From Bacillota bacterium (GTDB taxonomy: Bacteria > Bacillota > Limnochordia > DTU087 > JAAYGB01): a DNA stretch of 64,000 nt. Both the position numbers and the translations under genes were made by a program. The notes beneath the pieces are model-generated. The model saw only the letters and a list, made by a program, of their open reading frames with translations. It did no database searches and was not told where the DNA came from. This document shows positions 47,187-54,236 of the stretch, piece after piece; within the stretch, counting starts at the first letter, position 1, and each line of letters starts with the position of its first letter. The DNA is taken from NCBI GenBank assembly GCA_012727955.1, contig JAAYGB010000036.1:62001-126000 (forward strand). Direction: 5' to 3'.

Positions 47187-47657
47187 ATGAAAACACTGTT
47201 GGCGACAGTGATGGCGTTGGTCGGAGTTGGCGTCAACGTCTATGTGATGATCGAGTTGGTAGAAATTGTCGAGATTGTCGGTGCCGTCCGTGCCGCATGG
47301 GGCAGACCAGAGGGATCTACAGGGACTATTCCCTGGTTGCCGTTATTTGTCGTTATTCCCGTCCTTGCCATCGGCGGAGCGATCTTTGTGGCGGAACGAC
47401 TATTTCGCTATGCTAAAAATGGCACTTTGAAGGATATGCTCTCCCTTGGTTGCAAGGTGGCTGCTGTGCAACTGGGAGCATTGTGGCTGGGTCGCACTAC
47501 CATGGTGCTGGTGCGGCCGGTAGATCGCACTCCTGGTAATCTGTTGTTCTTACTGCTTTATGCCCTAGTAGTAGTGGGGTTGTGGACCCTCCCCAGCACT
47601 CCTCTAGGAGTGAAATTGTTTAACAAATTGCAGTCCGGCAAAGCGCAAGAGGAATGA
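47187..47657 (+). CDS. unrecognised small membrane protein between opp and its binding proteins
   Basis: 156 residues with four hydrophobic segments (about 3-30, 50-70, 90-110 and 120-140). No family recognised. ATG 47187 follows GGAGGGGT; the frame extends upstream but without support. It is bounded by terminators on both sides, so it is its own unit. Confidence 0.75.
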   Translation: MKTLLATVMALVGVGVNVYVMIELVEIVEIVGAVRAAWGRPEGSTGTIPWLPLFVVIPVLAIGGAIFVAERLFRYAKNGTLKDMLSLGCKVAAVQLGALWLGRTTMVLVRPVDRTPGNLLFLLLYALVVVGLWTLPSTPLGVKLFNKLQSGKAQEE

Positions 47658-47707
47658 GAATTGTGCGACACAATGGAATATCTTGACCTCGTTGAGAAGG
47701 GAATCTG

Positions 47708-47744
47708 ACGGGCCCTGCGTGATTGCGGGCCTGTTTTCTTTTTT
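47708..47744 (+). terminator. intrinsic terminator after the small membrane protein
   Basis: Stem GGCCC-GC / GCGGGCC with one bulged T and a 6-base loop, followed by TTTTCTTTTTT. Confidence 0.8.
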
Positions 47745-47928
47745 AAGAGGCGAAAACACTGAGAGTGAAAATAGACGGAATTTTCAGAGGAAGGAAAGGA
47801 AGGTAAAAGCCCATAATTGTACTAGTGTTGGTAACAACAAAGAAACAGGGCATGGGAGGGATTGGTAGACGGAGTAGCATTGGATGTTGTAGTCGTAGTA
47901 AGTTACACCGAATAGGGAGGGTAAATAG

Positions 47929-49893
47929 TTGATTAAGCAAACTTCAAGAATTGCATTACTAGCTGTAGTTGCTGTAATTGCTTTTGCTTCTTTTGCTTTC
48001 GCTTATAACGAAGCACCTGTGTTGGCAGATAAGGTAAAGGCCGGTTTGCTGCCGCCGGTAGAAGAGCGTCTACCGGAGAATCCGTTGGTTATCGAGCCTT
48101 TGCGTGAGGTCGGTCAGTATGGTGGCACCTGGGTGCGCTTTACCACCGATACCAACTTCACCGACGCTCGGATGTTGATGTATGGTTGGTCACCAATCCG
48201 TTGGGTTAACGACGCCCTGGACATTGCTCCTGGCTGGTTGGAGAGCTGGGAGTCCAACGCCGATGCCAGTGAGTGGACCCTCAACATCCGCAAGGGCATC
48301 AAGTGGTCTGACGGAGCTCCCTTTACCGCCGCCGACTTCATGTTCTGGTGGGATGACATGGTCCTCAACCCTGAGATGTCTGACCCCGTTCCGGACATGT
48401 TTATCGCCGGTGGAGAAATTGCTCAGTTCAGCACCCCTGACGAGTACACCATTATCGTGAAGTACGCTGCTCCGGCTCCGTTGCTGCCCTACCGGTTGGC
48501 AATGTGGTGTAAGGCCGGTCACGGTGAGCGCCTCATCGTACCAGCTCACTACTTGAAGCAATTCCACCCAGACTACTCCGACTACACCACCTTCGAGATC
48601 TTCGAAGAGAAGATGGAGTGGTGGACCAATCCGGAGATGCCTGTTCTCTCCGAGTGGATGCCTGTGGAGTATCGCCCGGCTCAGAAGCTGGTTCTGGAGC
48701 GTAACCCCTACAGCTACTATGTCGATACCGAAGGCAATCAGTTGCCCTACATCGATCGGATCGAAGTTGACCTGATCGAGGACAAAGAAGTTATCAAGCT
48801 GAAGTTGATGAATGGCGAAGGCCAGATGCAGGTTCGTCCTTACATGGATCTTTCCGACCTGTCCATGTTGATGAGAGGTCGGGAGGCCGGCGGTTACGAG
48901 GTCTACCTCTGGGACAGTGGCTCTGGTACCGGTCCGATGTTGTACTGGAACTGGAACCATCCCGACGATGCTAAGCGGGAAGTATACCGCAACAAGGATT
49001 TCCGCCGTGCTCTCTCCCTCGGTATCAACCGGGAGCGCATCCAGAGAATGCTGTACTTCGGTCTCGGTGAGCCAACCACTGGAACCTTCAGCCCCAAGGC
49101 TGCTGAGTATCACCGTACCGAGGAAGGTCAGGCTCTCTTCCAAGAGTGGAAGAACTCCTGGGTCAAGTATGATCCTGAGCGAGCTAAGCAGATGCTAGAT
49201 TCCATTGGTGTTGTCGACCGCAATGGTGACGGCTGGCGGGATCTGCCCAACGGCGAGCCTTTGGTACTGCGGATTGACTTCAACTCTCAAGCCAACCGCA
49301 CCGACATTCAGATCAACGAGATGGTTGCAGTCGACTGGGAGAACCTGGGCCTCAAGGTTCAACTGAACCCCATCGATGGTTCTCAGTTCAGTGTGCTAGA
49401 TGCCACTGCTACCTTTGACATCCACAACAGCTGGGAAATCGGCGACGGTCCGAACCACTTGGTCTTCCCGCAGTGGATTGTGCCCATTGACGTCAGCCGC
49501 TGGGCTCCGCTCAACGGTGGTTGGTACTCTGTCATCGGTACCGACAAAGAGGGTACTGAGCTAGACAAGGCACCCCGTGATCGCAGCCCGGTGCGTGAGC
49601 AACCTGAGCCCGGTGGTCCGGTAGAGCGTCTGCAAAAGCTCTATGACCTGGCCAAGGTCGAGCCCGATGAGGCCAAGCGTGATCAATATGTTCTCGACAT
49701 GATCCGCATCCACATCGAAGAAGGTCCCTTCTTCCTGGGTACTATTGCCAACTATCCTCGTCCTGTGATCGTCAGCAAGAACATGAGGAACGTACCCACC
49801 GGAGATGACCTGGCACTAGGTGGCTTCGTCAACCCCCACATCGTGCCTTATCCTGCAATTACTATTCCGGCTCAGTACTGGCTGGCTCAGTAG
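47929..49893 (+). CDS. oligopeptide-type solute-binding protein, family 5 (copy 1)
   Basis: Exported binding protein of 654 residues. Signal peptide ending about AFA|YNEAP, with no Cys, so not a lipoprotein. The mature protein shows the family-5 pattern with YGGTWVRF, WTLNIRKGIKWSDGAPFTAADF, and YWNWNHPDDAKREVYRNKDFRRALS-type features (residues about 345-370). The TTG start follows AGGGAGGGT by about 6 bases. It serves the oppBCDF genes upstream; oligopeptide or oligosaccharide cargo cannot be told from the sequence. A near-copy follows directly. Confidence 0.93.
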   Translation: MIKQTSRIALLAVVAVIAFASFAFAYNEAPVLADKVKAGLLPPVEERLPENPLVIEPLREVGQYGGTWVRFTTDTNFTDARMLMYGWSPIRWVNDALDIAPGWLESWESNADASEWTLNIRKGIKWSDGAPFTAADFMFWWDDMVLNPEMSDPVPDMFIAGGEIAQFSTPDEYTIIVKYAAPAPLLPYRLAMWCKAGHGERLIVPAHYLKQFHPDYSDYTTFEIFEEKMEWWTNPEMPVLSEWMPVEYRPAQKLVLERNPYSYYVDTEGNQLPYIDRIEVDLIEDKEVIKLKLMNGEGQMQVRPYMDLSDLSMLMRGREAGGYEVYLWDSGSGTGPMLYWNWNHPDDAKREVYRNKDFRRALSLGINRERIQRMLYFGLGEPTTGTFSPKAAEYHRTEEGQALFQEWKNSWVKYDPERAKQMLDSIGVVDRNGDGWRDLPNGEPLVLRIDFNSQANRTDIQINEMVAVDWENLGLKVQLNPIDGSQFSVLDATATFDIHNSWEIGDGPNHLVFPQWIVPIDVSRWAPLNGGWYSVIGTDKEGTELDKAPRDRSPVREQPEPGGPVERLQKLYDLAKVEPDEAKRDQYVLDMIRIHIEEGPFFLGTIANYPRPVIVSKNMRNVPTGDDLALGGFVNPHIVPYPAITIPAQYWLAQ

Positions 49894-49930
49894 TAGGGCA
49901 GGTAAATAAAGTCAGATAATTGACGCATTG

Positions 49931-49966
49931 CAGCCGAGGAAAAAACTGTTTCCTCGGCTGTATTTT
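49931..49966 (+). terminator. first intrinsic terminator between the two binding-protein genes
   Basis: Perfect 12-base stem CAGCCGAGGAAA / TTTCCTCGGCTG with a 6-base loop, then TATTTT. Confidence 0.9.
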
Positions 49967-49983
49967 AGTTAACGCTTTTTTTA

Positions 49984-50026
49984 CAGCGGTTTCGGACATT
50001 GTGTTCGAAACCGCTGACTTGTTTTT
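49984..50026 (+). terminator. second intrinsic terminator in tandem
   Basis: 15-base stem starting CAGCGGTTTCG and closing CGAAACCGCTG, one G-T mismatch, 3-base loop, then ACTTGTTTTT. It lies 18 bases after the first terminator. Confidence 0.8.
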
Positions 50027-50234
50027 AGGCGGCTCATTGGCGGCAATAGGCAAAGAGTTTAAAGAAATGTAAAGAAAAAAAGAGATCAAAAGAAGGAAAA
50101 AGGCCTTCGCCGTCTAACATTTCTAATAGTGGTAACACAACAGCAATGTTTCGGGGGTGGTAAGGGAAGAGACAACGACTCGGTACTTATTTAGGTTTAG
50201 TATATGTCCGAGAACTTAAGGAGGTAACACAGAA
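50027..50234 (+). other. upstream region of the second binding-protein gene
   Basis: Completes the roughly 340-base gap that opens with two terminators. The remaining 208 bases are A-rich at first and contain GGTAACA (50131-50137) about 100 bases before the start, matching the position of GGTAACA (47830-47836) before copy 1. AAGGAGGT lies 9 bases before ATG 50235. I see no convincing -35/-10 pair. Confidence 0.4.
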
Positions 50235-52214
50235 ATGATTAGACGATCTTCTGTCTTTACCGTACTTGTAATGATTGGCTTGCTGGTTTTCAGCGCAATG
50301 GCCATCGCAGCTCCGAAGAAGTATAACGAAGCTCCGATGTTGGCCGAGAAGGTTGCCGCTGGGCTATTGCCTCCCGTCGAGGAGCGTTTGCCCGAGAATC
50401 CGATGGTAATTAAGCCTCTCCATGGCGTTGGCCAATATGGCGGTACCTGGGTCCGATTTGAGAGCAGCCCGACCTGGGGCGCCCTACGAATGATCATGTA
50501 TGGTCACTCTCCGATTCGCTGGGTTGACGACGCCCTAGGTATCGAAGGCAACTGGGTGGAGAGCTGGGAGTCCAACGAGGACGCCACTGAGTGGACCCTC
50601 AACATCCGTAAGGGCATCAAGTGGTCTGACGGTGTTCCGATGACTTCCGCAGACTTCATGTTCTGGTGGGAGGACATGGTGCTCAATCCCGAGATGTCCG
50701 ACCAAGTTCCGGACTACTTCATTGCTGGTCGCCGGACCGCCCAGATTTGGGCTCCCGATGAGTGGACCATCAATGTGAAGTTTGCAGCTTCGGCTCCTCT
50801 GCTGCCGGAACGGATGGCATGTTGGGTCAACAACGGCCACGGCGAGCGGTTAATCGTTCCGGCTCACTATCTGAAGCAGTTCCATCCCGACTACACCGAC
50901 GAGTATACCGACTTTGAAGTGTTGGAAGAGAGGATGGAGTGGTGGGTGAACCCAGAGTGTCCTGTGCTCACCGCCTGGATGCCCGTAGAGCATCGAGTTT
51001 CTCAGAAACTGATCCTCGAGCGGAACCCCTACTACTGGGCAGTCGACACCGAGGGTAACCAACTGCCTTACATCGACAGAATCGAAGTTGACTATGTCGA
51101 GGACGTCGAAGTTATCAAGTTGAAGCTGCTCAACGGCGAAGGCCACATGCAGGTTCGTCCCTATCTGCAGCTGTCTGACCTCTCCATGCTGATGAGAGGA
51201 CAACAAGCCGGGAACTACAGAGTATATCTCTGGGATAGCGGCTCCGGTACTGGTCCAATGCTCTACTGGAACTGGAACCATCCCGACGATGCTAAGCGGG
51301 AAGTTTATCGGATGCCTGAGTTCCGTCGGGCCTTGTCCCACGCTCTAAACCGCGAGCGGATGCAGCGGATGCTCTACTTCGGTCTTGGCACCCCCACCAG
51401 CGGTACCTTCAGCCCGAAGGCTGCTGAGTACGGTCGGACCGAGGAAGGCGCCGCAATCTACGAACAGTGGAGAACCGCTTGGTTGGAGTACAATCCCGAG
51501 AAGGCTAAGGCAATGCTCGACGCCGCTGGTATCGTTGACCAAGACGGCGACGGATGGCGGGATCTGCCTAACGGCCAGCCTCTAACGGTACGGATTGACT
51601 TCAACGCCCAAGCCAGCAGAACTGACGTCCAGATCAACGAGATGGCTGCCGCTGACTGGGAAGCCATCGGCGTGAGAACTCAGCTGAACCCCGTAGACGG
51701 ATCTCAGTTGAGCTTGATGGATGCCAACGCTACCTTTGACGTTCACAACAGCTGGGAGGTCGGCGACGGACCGAACCACTTGGTCTTCCCACAGTGGATC
51801 GTTCCCATCGACGTCAGCCGTTGGGCTCCGCTCAATGGTGGTTGGTACTCCGTAATTGGTACCGATAAGGAAGGCACCGAGCTGGATAAGGCTCCTCGTG
51901 AGCGTAGTCCTGTTCGGGAAGAGCCCGAGCCAGGCAGCCCCGTTGCTCGTCTGCAAGAGCTCTACGACATTGCCAAGGTCGAGCCCGATCAAGCTAAGCG
52001 TGACCAATTGGCCCTAGAGATGGTCAAGATTCACATCGAAGAAGGTCCCTTCTTCCTAGGTACCATCTGTAACTATCCTCGTCCGGTTGTTGTCAGCAAC
52101 AAGATGCACAACGTACCGGATGTCACCGACCTGCCTCGCGGCGGTGCTGTGAACCCCTACATCACTCCTTATCCGGCAATGACCATGCCTGAGCAGTACT
52201 GGCTGGAGCAGTAG
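50235..52214 (+). CDS. oligopeptide-type solute-binding protein, family 5 (copy 2)
   Basis: 659 residues, clearly a duplicate of copy 1: long identical runs such as AAGLLPPVEERLPENP versus KAGLLPPVEERLPENP, YWNWNHPDDAKREVYR, and SPVREEPEPG. Signal peptide ending about AIA|AP, again without a lipobox Cys. ATG 50235 has AAGGAGGT upstream. Differences are spread through the ligand-binding body, so substrate divergence is likely. Shares the single opp transporter upstream. Confidence 0.93.
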   Translation: MIRRSSVFTVLVMIGLLVFSAMAIAAPKKYNEAPMLAEKVAAGLLPPVEERLPENPMVIKPLHGVGQYGGTWVRFESSPTWGALRMIMYGHSPIRWVDDALGIEGNWVESWESNEDATEWTLNIRKGIKWSDGVPMTSADFMFWWEDMVLNPEMSDQVPDYFIAGRRTAQIWAPDEWTINVKFAASAPLLPERMACWVNNGHGERLIVPAHYLKQFHPDYTDEYTDFEVLEERMEWWVNPECPVLTAWMPVEHRVSQKLILERNPYYWAVDTEGNQLPYIDRIEVDYVEDVEVIKLKLLNGEGHMQVRPYLQLSDLSMLMRGQQAGNYRVYLWDSGSGTGPMLYWNWNHPDDAKREVYRMPEFRRALSHALNRERMQRMLYFGLGTPTSGTFSPKAAEYGRTEEGAAIYEQWRTAWLEYNPEKAKAMLDAAGIVDQDGDGWRDLPNGQPLTVRIDFNAQASRTDVQINEMAAADWEAIGVRTQLNPVDGSQLSLMDANATFDVHNSWEVGDGPNHLVFPQWIVPIDVSRWAPLNGGWYSVIGTDKEGTELDKAPRERSPVREEPEPGSPVARLQELYDIAKVEPDQAKRDQLALEMVKIHIEEGPFFLGTICNYPRPVVVSNKMHNVPDVTDLPRGGAVNPYITPYPAMTMPEQYWLEQ

Positions 52215-52239
52215 GGAATAGAAACTGAATATCGCATAG

Positions 52240-52269
52240 AAGGTCCGGCCTATGGCCGGGCCTTTTTTT
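52240..52269 (+). terminator. intrinsic terminator after copy 2
   Basis: Stem AAGG-CCGGCC / GGCCGG-CCTT (one mismatched pair) with a TAT loop, followed by TTTTTTT. Confidence 0.88.
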
Positions 52270-52378
52270 ATTGCGCGGCCGCTTGTCAGGCAAGCGCGAA
52301 AATAAAGAAAAAAGGGAAAGGTTCAGTTGTCGGGAACCTAGGCTAGAGGCAGGGCAGCTCAAGGGTGGTGAGCAGAAC

Positions 52379-53107
52379 TTGGCAGTGAGACAGACAGCGG
52401 ATCCAGCGCCGATGGTTACGATGCGAAAGGTAACTCGGGTATATGGAACCGGCAGACATAAGGTTCATGCTTTGCGGGGGATTGACCTGGAGATTCCTCC
52501 AGCAACTTTGGCGATAATCAAAGGCAGGTCCGGTTCAGGGAAGACTACCACCTTGAACCTGATGGCTGGCCTTGACCGAGCCACTTCCGGTCAGATCCTG
52601 GTTGCAGGAGCAGACCTAGCTGAACTTACCCAGAGGCAATTGACCCGGTGGCGGAGAAAGACCATCGGCTTTATCTTCCAGAGTTTTGGCCTGTTGCCCA
52701 GCTTGACGGCCTTGGAGAATGTTGAGCTGCCAATGCGGATTCTCGGCGTTGGCAGCAAGTTCCGTCGGGAGCGAGCCTTGGAGTGTTTACACCTGGTGGG
52801 GTTAACTCGGCGAGCCAGCCATCGGGTCTTGGAATTGAGCGGTGGAGAACAGCAAAGGGTGGGCATTGCCAGAGCCTTGGTCAACAAGCCCCAGCTGATT
52901 CTAGCCGACGAACCCACGGGAGAGCTGGATCACAACACTGCGATGAAGGTGATGGTGCTCTTTCGGGAATTGGTTGAGGTCCAGGGAGTAACCATCTGTT
53001 TGGTCACCCACGACCCCGCGGTAGAGGAGTTTGGAGACTACGTCTTTGCCATTGAGGATGGGCGAATCGGCGAGGTGCTGCACAGGCGCGAGGAGGGAGG
53101 GAGGTGA
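52379..53107 (+). CDS. MacB/LolD-type ABC ATPase (first of two in the locus)
   Basis: ATPase of about 242 residues. Walker A KGRSGSGKTTTLN, signature LSGGEQQRVGIARAL, Walker B LILADEPTGELD and RRKTIGFIFQSFGLLP mark the MacB/LolD group that powers FtsX-type permeases. The TTG start at 52379 has GGGTGGTGA 7 bases upstream; the frame is open from 52271, but the extra region is Arg/Lys-rich and not conserved. Its stop overlaps the adaptor start, so the two are coupled. Confidence 0.92.
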   Translation: MAVRQTADPAPMVTMRKVTRVYGTGRHKVHALRGIDLEIPPATLAIIKGRSGSGKTTTLNLMAGLDRATSGQILVAGADLAELTQRQLTRWRRKTIGFIFQSFGLLPSLTALENVELPMRILGVGSKFRRERALECLHLVGLTRRASHRVLELSGGEQQRVGIARALVNKPQLILADEPTGELDHNTAMKVMVLFRELVEVQGVTICLVTHDPAVEEFGDYVFAIEDGRIGEVLHRREEGGR

Positions 53108-54210
53108 ACCGCATTGGCCCCAGGGCTCAGGTTTTGGGCCTAAGGGCGGCGGTCTTGGCAATGGGAAAAGGACACTTAGCTTGGTACCGAAGGGGTTTTT
53201 TCATCGCAGCCGTGCTCATCGGGTTGCTTCTGATGGGTTCTGGCTGTGCCTTGTTACCGGAGGAGAAGGTGGATGAGGTGCCAGTATTACTGAGACCACC
53301 GGAAACCCGGCTTGTGACCTATGAGGTGATCGTAGGTCCCATCGCCGATCAAATTCGTGCCCTGGGGCGAGTGGCGGCCGTGAAGGAGGCCCAACTTTAC
53401 TTTCCTCGAACGGAGAGGCTCAAGCATGTTCACGTGGCGCCCGGGGAGACAATCACTGAGGGTCAGTGCCTGGCTGAGCTGGAGACCGGCGATTTGCGGT
53501 ATCGGCTGCAGCGAGCCCAGTTGGCCTTGGCTCAGGAGGAGCTTCGCTGGAAGCGAGTGGAGAATCTAGTGGGGATCGAGATTAACGAAATTGACTATGG
53601 CATCGCTCAACTGGAGCTCAAGAAGGCTCAACTGGAAGTGGACCACTTGACTAGGCAACTGGAAGCATCGATGTTGCGGGCACCCTTTTCCGGTGTGGTG
53701 GTCAGTGTCGATCGCCGGGAGCGGGAGTTAGTGGAAGGTTATGAAACTGTGATGACCATCGCAGATCCCAGTGAACTGGAGATTCAGGTGGAACTGTCCT
53801 ATACCAGCGATGTCAGCAAGCTGGTTCGAGGGCAGAAGGTTCTGGTTAACCTCGGGCGCGAAGAGTGGGTCACCGGCCACATTTACCAGATTTCTACCCG
53901 TCAGGATGATCCCAGTTACGCGCGGACCAGCTACCAATCGGCTCCCTTTGTGATCAAGATTCGACTGGACGATCCCCGGATTACTTTGGACTTTGACTCC
54001 TTGGTGCGGGTGGTGATTGTCATCGAAGAGGAACCAGAGGCAATTCTCGTTCCCAATGCCGCGATTCGCTCCTACATGGGCCGCAAGTATGTGCGGGTAC
54101 TCGAGGGTGATGTTCGTAAGGAAGTGGATATCGTTACAGGAATCGAAGGGGAGACGGAAACCCAGGTCCTCAAAGGACTCAAGCCCGGTGATATTGTGAT
54201 TGGAAAATAG
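53104..54210 (+). CDS. HlyD/MacA-type membrane fusion (adaptor) protein
   Basis: 368 residues: an N-terminal membrane segment (FFIAAVLIGLLLMGSGCALL), a lipoyl-like half (VAPGETITEGQCLAELETGDLRYRLQ), a helical hairpin (AQLALAQEELRWKRVENL ... AQLELKKAQLEVDHLTRQLE), the second half (LRAPFSGVVVSVD), then beta-barrel and membrane-proximal domains. A Cys after LLLMGSG is not a good lipobox, so the anchor is probably the helix. GTG 53104 follows AGGAGG by 7 bases. It links ATPase and permease as in MacAB systems. Confidence 0.9.
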   Translation: MNRIGPRAQVLGLRAAVLAMGKGHLAWYRRGFFIAAVLIGLLLMGSGCALLPEEKVDEVPVLLRPPETRLVTYEVIVGPIADQIRALGRVAAVKEAQLYFPRTERLKHVHVAPGETITEGQCLAELETGDLRYRLQRAQLALAQEELRWKRVENLVGIEINEIDYGIAQLELKKAQLEVDHLTRQLEASMLRAPFSGVVVSVDRRERELVEGYETVMTIADPSELEIQVELSYTSDVSKLVRGQKVLVNLGREEWVTGHIYQISTRQDDPSYARTSYQSAPFVIKIRLDDPRITLDFDSLVRVVIVIEEEPEAILVPNAAIRSYMGRKYVRVLEGDVRKEVDIVTGIEGETETQVLKGLKPGDIVIGK

Positions 54211-54236
54211 CAATGCCACAGTGAGGGGATTACCGG

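Noticed and set aside
47683-47868. Possible 61-residue gene between the small membrane protein and binding protein copy 1
   Set aside because: Runs through a transcription terminator and has no ribosome binding site or hydrophobic/conserved features.
48190-49143. Long open frame (317 codons) antisense to the first binding protein
   Set aside because: A similar antisense frame appears, broken, in the paralogous copy, as expected from codon bias alone; no start signal or family.
53200-53260. Lipoprotein signal in the HlyD-type adaptor
   Set aside because: The Cys in LMGSGC lacks the Leu/Val/Ile at -3 of a standard lipobox, so membrane-helix anchoring is more likely.
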